From Chryseolinea sp. (GTDB lineage: Bacteria; Bacteroidota; Bacteroidia; Cytophagales; Cyclobacteriaceae): DNA of 42,100 nt. Numbering within the stretch: position 1 is the first letter of the stretch; each line of letters begins with the position of its first letter. The DNA is taken from assembly GCA_025923195.1 (NCBI GenBank), contig JAICGJ010000028.1, positions 1-42,100 on the forward strand, read 5' to 3'. The translations under genes and the position numbers were made by a program. This document shows positions 35,680 to 42,100 of this stretch, piece by piece. Below the pieces are notes generated by a model that saw only the letters and a list, made by a program, of their open reading frames with translations, ran no database searches and was not told where the DNA came from.

Positions 35680-37074
35680 TTATTTAAACCAGGATTGGTA
35701 TAGCCCTTGAACGATATTTTCAATTTCATCGATATTGAGATTCCCAAATTCAAACAGCACCTCGGGTACGGCCGGCCGATTGTTTGGATCATAATAGAAA
35801 CCGCTTGCAGGTGTTATCCGAATGCCGTTTTTGAGGGCGCGTTTTATTAACTGAGGCTCGCTGTATTTAGTATTGATCCGCAAAAAGATGTTAAGACCCG
35901 ATGGCGTATCATTGTAATAGATCTGGTTGCCCGGAAGTTTTTTGAGAGCCGAAATACAGACCTCGTACTTCGTCTGATATAGCTTTCTCATTTTCTTTAG
36001 GTGTCTATCCCAAAAACCTCGTTCCATAAAGTTACCAAGGGTCTTCCGGGTGATGTAAGGTACGGTGTTCGTCCAATAACCGTAAGCACGATGGTCCACT
36101 GGGAATCCGTAGGGTAATACCATATAGGCTACACGCAGGGACGGCATTATGGAATTAGAGAAAGTGCCTACATAAATGACCCTGTTGGATTTGTCGAGGC
36201 TCTGGAGGGAGGGCATCAACTTGATTTTGTACCGAAATTCGCAATCATAGTCGTCCTCGATAATGTAGGCCTTATTCTTTCGTGCCCAATTGAGTATCCG
36301 TATACGGTTGGATACTGGAATTGCGGCACCCGTAGGGTATTGATGCGATGGCGTTAGGTAAACCAGATCAGCTTTTTGATTGGATAGTTTTGCGAGATCT
36401 ATGCCATCGTGATCTACGGTTATGGGCTTGATAGCATAGTCAAATTCTGAGAACAAGTGTCGTGTACGCGAGTAGCATGGTTCTTCGAAAACAATTGTCG
36501 AAACACTCTTCCGTAAAACGAAAGCAAGCCAGAACAGGAGCGAATTACTGCCGGAGCCAATCAATATCCTTTCAGGTGTCGCCATCACTCCCCGCGAGTA
36601 AAATAAATATTTAGCTAAATGTTCTTTCAGAGGATCTGAAAAATTCTCCCCTTCATACTGAAAGTTAATATTGTCGAGCGCCCAGTTCGTACATTTACGC
36701 CACTCCTTGATAGGAAAATTTTTTTCGTCGACAACTTGATCTGTTAGTTTAATACTTGGTTTTGTAGCCTTGCTTAGCACATGACGGGACTTCAGATCGT
36801 TCCTCTCACCGACTGACTTTACGTGCCAATCCGAATAATCCAATTTTGCCACAAAAAGCCCTCTCCTCCTCTCAGCATTGACGTAACCTTCATGAAGCAA
36901 CTGCTCATATGCCCGCAGCACCGTGTTGTTACCGACCCCCAATTCTTTTGCCAATGTGCGATGAGAAGGTAGCTTGAAATTAAATTTTAGCTGCCTTCTC
37001 AAAATCGCGTCGCGATAAAATTCATATATCTGTTCATAGAGCAGCTTGTTGCCGTGCTGAATACTTGGTATCAT
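35680..37074 (-). CDS. MocR-type (GntR-HTH/aminotransferase-fold) regulator lacking PLP lysine
   Basis: A 464-aa MocR/PdxR-family protein: winged helix of GntR type at about 10-75 (KLPSHRTLAKELGVGNNTVL, then RAYEQLLHEGYV) and a class I aminotransferase-like domain at 105-464. Sites kept are YLTPSHQYPTGAAIP and the pyridine-nitrogen Asp region IIEDDYDCEFRY. The motif that is GTFSK in GabR-like proteins reads GTFSNSIMPSLRVAYMV, so N307 (AAT at 36154-36156) replaces the Schiff-base lysine. Near the C-terminus LFEFGNLNIDEIE stands where LRLGF is usual, so the carboxylate-binding Arg appears to be E442. It may sense another ligand or bind PLP non-covalently. It is divergent from DUF1272 across 120 bp with three palindromes. 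Confidence 0.9.
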   Translation of the reverse strand: MIPSIQHGNKLLYEQIYEFYRDAILRRQLKFNFKLPSHRTLAKELGVGNNTVLRAYEQLLHEGYVNAERRRGLFVAKLDYSDWHVKSVGERNDLKSRHVLSKATKPSIKLTDQVVDEKNFPIKEWRKCTNWALDNINFQYEGENFSDPLKEHLAKYLFYSRGVMATPERILIGSGSNSLLFWLAFVLRKSVSTIVFEEPCYSRTRHLFSEFDYAIKPITVDHDGIDLAKLSNQKADLVYLTPSHQYPTGAAIPVSNRIRILNWARKNKAYIIEDDYDCEFRYKIKLMPSLQSLDKSNRVIYVGTFSNSIMPSLRVAYMVLPYGFPVDHRAYGYWTNTVPYITRKTLGNFMERGFWDRHLKKMRKLYQTKYEVCISALKKLPGNQIYYNDTPSGLNIFLRINTKYSEPQLIKRALKNGIRITPASGFYYDPNNRPAVPEVLFEFGNLNIDEIENIVQGLYQSWFK

Positions 37075-37104
37075 AATCTGCGTCCTTCAAAATAAGTAAA
37101 TCTG

Positions 37105-37116
37105 CACCCATGGGTG
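37105..37116. promoter_or_regulatory. Palindrome 1 in MocR/DUF1272 divergent region
   Basis: CACCCATGGGTG, a perfect 12-bp palindrome 31 bp upstream of the MocR start. It is a possible operator for the adjacent regulator. Confidence 0.5.
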
Positions 37117-37145
37117 GATGCAAAAGTAAAGTACTTTTATGCATC
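37117..37145. promoter_or_regulatory. Palindrome 2 in MocR/DUF1272 divergent region
   Basis: A nested inverted repeat: GATGCA (37117-37122) with TGCATC (37140-37145), enclosing AAAGTA (37123-37128) and TACTTT (37132-37137) around AAG. Only a 2-bp insertion breaks the symmetry. It touches palindrome 1, and the two may be one composite operator. Confidence 0.55.
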
Positions 37146-37146
37146 T

Positions 37147-37170
37147 GAATAATTTTGGCGAAAATTATTC
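37147..37170. promoter_or_regulatory. Palindrome 3 in MocR/DUF1272 divergent region
   Basis: GAATAATTTT (37147-37156) and AAAATTATTC (37161-37170) are perfect 10-bp arms around GGCG, ending 24 bp before the DUF1272 ATG. Its position at the start of that transcript fits a repressor site or a leader hairpin. Confidence 0.55.
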
Positions 37171-37194
37171 ACCCGTTTAAAAATTTGACTGGCT

Positions 37195-37485
37195 ATGCTT
37201 GAAATAAGGCTCAATTGCGAGAATTGTAATAAAGACTTGCCCTACGATTCTTCTGACGCGATGATTTGTAGCTTCGAATGCACTTTTTGTGCGGCATGTG
37301 TTGTCGACGTCCTGCACAACGTGTGCCCTAATTGCGGCGGTGGCTTTGAAAGAAGGCCTATCAGACCCGCTGAAAAATTAGTGCAATATCCACCGCAAAA
37401 GGACAGGTACTTTAGGCCTGTTAAAATGGAGCAATTTGTTCCTCTACGGAATTTGAATTCTTCAATCCTTGCGTCAAACCGGTAA
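37195..37485 (+). CDS. DUF1272 Cys-rich zinc-ribbon-like protein
   Basis: A 96-aa protein whose first 55 residues match DUF1272: eight Cys at 8, 11, 25, 29, 32, 35, 44 and 47 (CENC, ICSFECTFCAAC, CPNCGG) suggest two zinc sites. The PIRPAEKL segment and a basic, unstructured tail follow. The family is small and of unknown role, and is often seen near regulators. It is transcribed divergently from the MocR-type gene, the standard arrangement of MocR regulators and their targets. An exported DUF1579-like gene follows after 41 bp, so the two may form an operon. Confidence 0.9.
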   Translation: MLEIRLNCENCNKDLPYDSSDAMICSFECTFCAACVVDVLHNVCPNCGGGFERRPIRPAEKLVQYPPQKDRYFRPVKMEQFVPLRNLNSSILASNR

Positions 37486-37526
37486 ACATCTGGACGATAA
37501 GTTCAATCATAAAAACACTTCGAAAT

Positions 37527-38147
37527 ATGAAACTTACCGTTCACCGAACTGCACCCATAATTGTAGTTGTCCTATTTCATGTTTGGTCTGCATCTGCGCA
37601 GCCTGTCTTCCCGGAGGCGAAATTGGTGAATGCAAAGATCACGGAATCTGGTGGCCTCGAAATCATTCCGTCGAAGGCTTCTTCATCCCGTGACTTCGAT
37701 TTCCTGACGGGTAAGTGGAAGATGGATAATCAGCGACTAAAGACAAGGTTGAAGAATAGTAACGAGTGGGAATCATTTGAGTCGCTCGATGAAAACTATG
37801 GACCAATATTGAAAGGGATTGGCAATATGGACATCTATAAAGCCACGTTTGGCGGGAAATCGATGGAGGGTCTTACCCTTCGGTTATTCAATCCCCAAAC
37901 GCGCCTTTGGAGTCTGTATTGGGTGGCGAGTAATACAGGAGTATTGGATCCTCCCGTTGTTGGTTCGTTCGAAGGAAATATTGGCAGATTCTATTGTAAA
38001 GATGTGTATCAAGGAACGCCTGTCCTGGTAATGTTTCACTGGGACAAAACCGATAAAGATAATCCGGTCTGGAGCCAGGCATTCTCCACCGATAACGGGC
38101 TCACTTGGGAGTGGAACTGGACCAATGTATCTCACAGAATGAAATAA
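37527..38147 (+). CDS. Exported DUF1579-like / lipocalin-like protein
   Basis: A 206-aa protein with a signal peptide (MKLTVHRTAPIIVVVLFHVW, then SASAQ). The mature domain begins SRDFDFLTGKWKM, the usual opening of DUF1579-like β-barrel proteins, followed by alternating strands: WESFESLDENYGPILKGIGN, EGLTLRLFNPQTRLWSLYWV, DGLTWEWNWT-like text at the end. Such domains resemble small-molecule-binding barrels, but no ligand is known. It lies 41 bp after DUF1272 on the same strand and probably shares its promoter. No terminator is obvious until the hairpin at 38316. Confidence 0.75.
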   Translation: MKLTVHRTAPIIVVVLFHVWSASAQPVFPEAKLVNAKITESGGLEIIPSKASSSRDFDFLTGKWKMDNQRLKTRLKNSNEWESFESLDENYGPILKGIGNMDIYKATFGGKSMEGLTLRLFNPQTRLWSLYWVASNTGVLDPPVVGSFEGNIGRFYCKDVYQGTPVLVMFHWDKTDKDNPVWSQAFSTDNGLTWEWNWTNVSHRMK

Positions 38148-38285
38148 GCAGCAAGACAGTGTGAGGTGGTCTATCGTGTAGCAGTAATACAGGAAGAGGC
38201 GTGCAACACGGTTTGGCTGGACGCCGACAAACAAAAGCAAGGTAACATTCAAAAAATTCAAACAAAATTATTTAAGGTGCTATCG

Positions 38286-38311
38286 TTAACCTTAAACCTT
38301 AAACCATAAAC
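38286..38311. repeat. Short heptamer tandem repeat (TTAAACC)
   Basis: About three and a half copies of a 7-bp unit (TTAACC, TTAAACC, TTAAACC, ATAAAC), just before the hairpin at 38316. A second heptamer array with unit GGTATAG lies at 40501-40530. Confidence 0.55.
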
Positions 38312-38315
38312 TTTA

Positions 38316-38343
38316 TTCGTGCACGGCGTTCACCATGCACGAA
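38316..38343. terminator. Hairpin between convergent genes
   Basis: TTCGTGCA (38316-38323) and TGCACGAA (38336-38343) form a perfect 8-bp stem, with two more G-C pairs inside. It is 16 bp beyond the stop of the minus-strand gene and between convergent genes, so it probably acts as a terminator. On the minus strand TAAAGTTTATGG follows, only modestly U-rich. Confidence 0.6.
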
Positions 38344-38359
38344 CATAGTAGCAAAATGG

Positions 38360-39175
38360 TTACATTCCCGGGAACTGTAGACCATTGATACGCCAGTACG
38401 TGTCTTCAAGCGCAAAATCTAATGTATATCTGCCACGTATCAACCGCTCTTGCCGCTTTGACGTGGCGAAATATCCGATACTGCCGACTACCCGCCCAAG
38501 TGCTTTTTCTATATCGAAGGTTACCTCCAGGATTTCAGACTGCTCAATTTCAAACATGCGTTTCGATTGGAATGAAAGTATAATTTCCGACATCGCGGCG
38601 TTTTTATAAGCCTTTCCTTTAACGGTAACAGTTTCTGAAAGCGAGTATGAATTGTACTCTGGATCCCACCTTTTTTCAAGCAGGTTACGAATAAATAATT
38701 CAGTAGACCTCCTTAAATCGTAATCATGATTCGGATGAAACTCCTCGTAAACAAAATGATGCACCATGCCTTTAATTGAGATATCATCCATCTCACTTTC
38801 GAATAGTTCTTCCGTAATGAACCGGTAGATCACAGCATTGTCATATTTGCAACAACAGTCGAGCGATATGCCCCTTTCCTCCATCAGTGACATTAAGTCG
38901 TCCAGCGCTTTTGGAATATCCTTACTGGATAATTCCTCGAGTTTTTTTATTTCCGGGCGACCAAGTGCATCGAATACCTTTATTCGCTTGGCATTTTTGA
39001 ATTGGCGCTCAAAATCGTAAATGTTATTAAGCCATGCATTTTCGATTTCAGGGCTAAGCTCCGACGTATCCGCCTGTTCCATTCCAAATTCAACCTGCAG
39101 TTTGATCTTAAGTAGCTCGTTTTCGAATTTGATTAAATCCTGAGCGGATTGATTGCTTTGAGAATTGTTTTTCAT
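38360..39175 (-). CDS. Uncharacterised protein with NTF2-like C-terminal region
   Basis: Not recognised as a named family. ATG at 39175 (MKNNSQSNQSAQDLIKFENE) is preferred over 39208, which would add 11 residues. The first half is helical and acidic, with LSPEIENAWLNNIYDFERQF, KRIKVFDALGRP and a Cys cluster (LDCCCKYD). The second half (about 140-270) alternates helix and strand and contains STELFIRNLLEKRWDPEYNS and, near the end, RYTLDFALEDTYWRINGLQF, which resembles an NTF2/SnoaL-like domain. No signal peptide or membrane segment is seen, so it should be cytoplasmic. It is divergent from the ECF sigma gene with a 160-bp AT-rich gap, so both may share a promoter region. Confidence 0.6.
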   Translation of the reverse strand: MKNNSQSNQSAQDLIKFENELLKIKLQVEFGMEQADTSELSPEIENAWLNNIYDFERQFKNAKRIKVFDALGRPEIKKLEELSSKDIPKALDDLMSLMEERGISLDCCCKYDNAVIYRFITEELFESEMDDISIKGMVHHFVYEEFHPNHDYDLRRSTELFIRNLLEKRWDPEYNSYSLSETVTVKGKAYKNAAMSEIILSFQSKRMFEIEQSEILEVTFDIEKALGRVVGSIGYFATSKRQERLIRGRYTLDFALEDTYWRINGLQFPGM

Positions 39176-39335
39176 AAGAATATGATTTAGATAACGGTTT
39201 ATATACAATGACTTAAAAAATAGCTATTGCCACAAAAGCCGGTCTCTGGCTACTATTTTTTAAAACTTAAAGTTAATCTGTAGTTATTTTAATTGTATTG
39301 CTACTAACTAAATAATAACATAAGATTTTCCAGAC

Positions 39336-39854
39336 ATGGAGTATCAGGCCGATGATGCATTTATACATGAAGTGAATCAAAATCTTGGAATCGCCCACAA
39401 GGTTTGCAGCCTGTATTTTGCTGACGTGGCTGACCGTGAGGATGCGATGCAGGAAATGATGTATCAGTTATTTAAATCGTATAAGTCTTTTAATGGGCGT
39501 TCAAAGTTTTCCACCTGGATGTACAGCGTGTGTCTGAATACGGCGCTCACTTACCGGAGAAACAACAAGAACTTTAATAAAGAGTCGCTTGACCTACGTC
39601 ATCATAATATTGCGGAGCAGCCACCGGGCAATACGGATGAAGCAATTTCTCATTTGTTTCACGCAATCGGAACTTTGTCACCTCTGAACAAGGCGATCAT
39701 TCTATTGTATCTGGAAAACCTTACATATGAAGATATAGCGGGCATCACCGGTGTGACGAAATCAAACGTGAGTGTCAGACTTGTGAGAATAAGAAGAGAA
39801 TTGGAGTCAGAATTAAGAAAGAAATTTAAATCCATTGAAGATGCCAACACTTGA
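39336..39854 (+). CDS. ECF-type RNA polymerase sigma factor
   Basis: A 172-aa sigma-70-family protein of extracytoplasmic-function size. Region 2 spans about 25-75 (DREDAMQEMMYQLFKSYKSF and KFSTWMYSVCLNTALTYRR, the -10-recognition helices). Region 4 spans about 113-160 (LSPLNKAIILLYLENLTYED, then IAGITGVTKSNVSVRLVRIR, the helix-turn-helix for the -35). It should redirect RNA polymerase to a small regulon. The stop codon overlaps the next gene by 14 bp, a sign of translational coupling with a probable membrane partner. The AT-rich region upstream may hold an autoregulated promoter. Confidence 0.92.
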   Translation: MEYQADDAFIHEVNQNLGIAHKVCSLYFADVADREDAMQEMMYQLFKSYKSFNGRSKFSTWMYSVCLNTALTYRRNNKNFNKESLDLRHHNIAEQPPGNTDEAISHLFHAIGTLSPLNKAIILLYLENLTYEDIAGITGVTKSNVSVRLVRIRRELESELRKKFKSIEDANT

Positions 39855-40467
39855 AGAACTTAAGAACATGTGGGATGAAAATAAAAGCCTGGGTTCAATG
39901 TCAAAATCCTACGATCACCAGACATTTGCAAATATTATCAAGACAAGGACTCAGAAGCACGTGAACGCATCGATCCGTTATTTTTGGGCGTCACTTATTT
40001 TGCAGATCTTGGTTTATGCGCTACTAAGCCACGTGATGGTAAAATACGGTTCGGATCTGGAGACGTTGAGCATTGCAGTAGCCGGCATTTTCCTCTTCGT
40101 TCCTTTCACAGTGATATTGATGCGGAAGTTCAAACTTATGGCGGTTACAAGGCCAAAGGAAGAGGGTACCGGTTCCTCCCTTTTTGTCTACGTTCAGCGG
40201 CAACATTCGCTAATGCAAAGCTTCTACAGGTTTAAGCAGCGCTATGAGATTATATTGGTTCCCTTGGCCGCCGCTATTGGCGTTTTCTTGACTTTTAAAT
40301 TGTACGTGCCAGGAGGAGTGTTAGAATACCTGTCAAGCGCAATTGCGATTTTCGTCCTTACCGTTGTCAGTTGCACACTGGCTATTGTCGCCGAAAATAA
40401 AAAGAGTTTCGAGCGTCCATTGCGCGAACTTCAAAAGATCATCGACGAATTTGAGCGCAGCGAATAA
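39841..40467 (+). CDS. Four-helix membrane protein coupled to the ECF sigma (putative anti-sigma partner)
   Basis: The ATG at 39841 (MPTLEELKNMWDENKSLGSM) overlaps the sigma stop by 14 bp; an in-frame TTG two codons earlier is less likely. The 208-aa protein has a soluble N-terminus of about 45 residues, two helices (about 47-68 and 77-98), a loop of some 35 residues, two more helices (about 133-155 and 161-183) and a charged tail. It lacks the HxxxCxxC zinc motif of ZAS anti-sigmas. By position it is the likely membrane regulator of the sigma factor, but no anti-sigma domain is recognised, so this is inference. Confidence 0.7.
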   Translation: MPTLEELKNMWDENKSLGSMSKSYDHQTFANIIKTRTQKHVNASIRYFWASLILQILVYALLSHVMVKYGSDLETLSIAVAGIFLFVPFTVILMRKFKLMAVTRPKEEGTGSSLFVYVQRQHSLMQSFYRFKQRYEIILVPLAAAIGVFLTFKLYVPGGVLEYLSSAIAIFVLTVVSCTLAIVAENKKSFERPLRELQKIIDEFERSE

Positions 40468-40500
40468 TTCGGCCGAACGTGGGTAGAGTCCAGTATGAGA

Positions 40501-40530
40501 GGTATGGGGTATAGGGTATAGGGTGTAGGG
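40501..40530. repeat. GGTATAG heptamer tandem repeat
   Basis: Four consecutive 7-bp units (GGTATGG, GGTATAG, GGTATAG, GGTGTAG) plus GG, 34 bp after the sigma-partner stop and 54 bp before the hairpin array. Confidence 0.7.
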
Positions 40531-40583
40531 ACTCCAGCCAAGTTGTCGGTTTACCGAAGTAATCGCGTGATTCTAATCGATTG

Positions 40584-41463
40584 AAGGTCCTCCCGTCTTG
40601 GGGGACTCTGTCGGACTTACTATAAGCTTCCAAAAAAATTTCACAACATTAGTAACGGAAGCATAGAACAGCGCAGCGTGCCTTGCAGGAGACACCGCTG
40701 TGCCGTCTCCGCAGAGTCTCCCGTCGCGGGGACTCTGTCGGACCCCTGTAAGCTTCCAATAATATTTCACAACGTTATATAATGACGGCATTGAAACACG
40801 CAGCGTCCCTTGCAGGAGACACTGCTGAGACTGCTTCCGTCACGGGAAGAAAGTCGACCAATGTATTTGCCTACTATAACCGATTCCTGAGAAGCACGTC
40901 CCGTCTCCGCAGAGTCTCCGGTCTCGGGACCTGTCGGACCCCTGAGCTTCCAAAAAATTCCATAACCCTAGTATCGACCCATTGAAACACGCAGCGTCCC
41001 TTGCAGGAGAAGCTGATGAGACTGCCTCCGCGAACAAGAAAAAGCCGACCGTGTATTTACCCCTGAAGCGATTCCTGACGCGCCGTCTCCGCAGAGTCTC
41101 CCGTCTCGGGGACTCTGTCGGACCCCTGCTTCCAAAAAATTCCATAACCCTAGTATCGACCCATTGAACCACGCAGCGTCCCTTGCAGGAGACACTGCTG
41201 AGACTGCCTCCGCGAACAAGAAAGTCGACATTGTATTTACTTACGATAACCGATTCCTGAGAAGCAGGTCCCTTCTCCGCAGAGTCTCCCGTCTCGGGGA
41301 CTCTGTCGGACCACCTGAGCTTCCAAAAATTCCACAACCCTAGTAAAGACCAATTGAACAATCCAGCGTCCACTTGCTAGCGAGGGTGCTGCGACTGTTC
41401 TCCGCCGTTAGATAAAATCTATCAATTACGTATCTGATAACAAATTCTTGAGAACCGCATCTG
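40584..41463. repeat. Tandem array of five hairpin-bearing units
   Basis: Non-coding repeats with units starting near 40584, 40712, 40910, 41092 and 41280. The spacings are 128, 198, 182 and 188 bp; the last unit is diverged and fades by about 41463. Unit 1 lacks about 60 bp of the middle. Each full unit contains a strong stem (TCCGCAGAGTC and CCC pairing with GGG, GACTCTG and CGGA, with single bulges), an A-rich spacer with GAGCTTCCAAAAA, a CATAACCCTAGTATCGACCC block, a second stem with CAGCG paired to YGCTG around CCTTGCAGGAGAC, and a segment ending ATAACCGATTCCTGAGAAGC. Spacings not divisible by 3 exclude a repeated protein. The loop and outer-pair changes mostly keep pairing. No known family was recognised. 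Confidence 0.85.
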
Positions 41464-41714
41464 GGTTATTGCATAACGTACCAAAAAGCCTATGGCGACG
41501 AGGATAAATCTTCATAACCAAATAAAATTCTGAGGTCTCATGCAATTTAAACTAAAATCTTATGTATAGCACATTAACACTTTAATTATCAAAATATTAT
41601 GTTCATTTATATACACTTAATTCTAACCGTCGAAACAAAATAAAATTTTGAAATAAGAGTGCAATAAAAATCATAACATTCTCAACGTACTAACGAAATT
41701 AGTGTGCGTATGCC
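41464..41714. other. AT-rich intergenic region
   Basis: About 250 bp, very AT-rich, between the hairpin array and the DUF1206 gene. No gene, hairpin or promoter box could be supported. Confidence 0.5.
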
Positions 41715-42100
41715 CTAGTTCTTCCGAGTGTCGTATGTAATACCGAGAGCAAACATGAAAAGCCCGTAGCAGATAGTACCGACAGCGACGAATATGAAAG
41801 CAACATGTCCGATATGATCTCCTATAAAGTCGAATGCCTTATCGGTGTTCACAATGTGCTTCGCATTTTCCGTAATGCCAGACTTGATAAAAAAGAAACC
41901 GATGATCCCCAAAATAATACCTCTCGCGAAATATCCTATCCATGCCAACGCGTGTACCACCGTCGTGATTCTTCGGCCAAACTGACCCGTATTCAGTCTC
42001 TCTCTGTATCCCCTACCGATCCCGTAAATCAACTGGACAAGCGCAGTAATCAGTATCGTAAGGCCGATCAAGAGAACGACCGACCGTCCCCATGGTTGGG
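41715..42100 (-). CDS. DUF1206 membrane protein, 5' end beyond window
   Basis: The C-terminal part of a multi-pass membrane protein. DUF1206 is recognised from the paired-helix repeats, such as HALAWIGYFARGIILGIIGF and the terminal GHVAFIFVAVGTICYGLFMF with ALGITYDTRKN. The reading frame stays open through 42100 (PWGRSVVL and LIGLTILITAL continue upstream), so the true start lies outside and the TTG at 42069-42071 is not the start. Full-length members have three repeat units of about 70-80 aa. Function is unknown; several members occur with general stress genes. Confidence 0.85.
   Translation of the reverse strand, partial: QPWGRSVVLLIGLTILITALVQLIYGIGRGYRERLNTGQFGRRITTVVHALAWIGYFARGIILGIIGFFFIKSGITENAKHIVNTDKAFDFIGDHIGHVAFIFVAVGTICYGLFMFALGITYDTRKN

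Noticed and set aside
40840-41373. A 177-codon minus-strand open frame across the hairpin array, and shorter frames beside it
   Set aside because: The repeat spacings 182 and 188 are not multiples of 3, so each unit is read in a different frame. The translation resembles no protein and is a by-product of the repeats.
40584-41463. CRISPR array or integron attC array
   Set aside because: Units are similar along almost all of their 128-198 bp rather than short repeats with unique spacers. No cas gene, integrase or attC core is present.

Overview
The window looks like chromosomal DNA of a member of the Bacteroidota, most likely a free-living Cytophagales-type bacterium. The phylum is supported by a CarboxypepD_reg/plug/β-barrel outer-membrane receptor, a GxxExxY gene remnant, DUF418, DUF2306 and ThuA-like proteins, AraC regulators with C-terminal TPRs, few Shine-Dalgarno sites, and several candidate TAnnTTTG -7 promoter elements. 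The order is only a guess from overall gene style. No rRNA, tRNA, CRISPR array, intact insertion sequence or phage gene was seen. The content is mostly single genes and short operons of envelope, transport and regulatory function.

Layout. 1-5.0 kb: a decayed GxxExxY gene, an orphan IorB-type molybdenum hydroxylase subunit, a secreted vanadium-haloperoxidase/PAP2-like lipoprotein and a ThuA-like secreted protein. 5.3-11.3 kb: a LolA-like/TPR fusion, an AraC regulator with a DUF2306 membrane protein, and a secreted PQQ-type propeller. 11.4-16.0 kb: a PLP-dependent decarboxylase, then about 3 kb of mostly decayed DNA (a two-component-propeller remnant bounded on one side by a 28-bp inverted repeat) that contains only an exported RidA-like gene. 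16.0-21.1 kb, minus strand: a GH105 hydrolase, then a tight three-gene operon (TPR lipoprotein, small β-barrel protein, patatin). 21.2-24.5 kb: a possible operon of α-glucan phosphorylase, VOC protein and App1-type phosphatase. 24.5-28 kb: an NTF2-like/MATE pair, DUF418 and a repeat-bearing intergenic region. 28.5-35.6 kb: an orphan FtsX-type permease, an outer-membrane receptor, and a membrane-anchored AraC/TolB-like/TPR regulator. 35.7-38.2 kb: a MocR-type regulator divergent from DUF1272 and an exported DUF1579-like protein. 38.4-42.1 kb: an uncharacterised protein, an overlapping ECF sigma/membrane protein pair, a tandem array of strong hairpins, and a partial DUF1206 gene at the edge.

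Most unusual points. (1) About 880 bp of five tandem 128-198-bp units (40584-41463), each carrying two potential stem-loops whose pairing is largely kept while sequence drifts; no known element was recognised. (2) The MocR-type regulator has Asn where the PLP-binding Lys should be and Glu where the carboxylate-binding Arg is expected. Its 120-bp divergent promoter region holds three successive palindromes next to a Cys-rich DUF1272 gene, which suggests a regulator that has given up aldimine chemistry. (3) Decay and rearrangement scars at 1-298, 13.3-13.85 kb and 28.06-28.18 kb.
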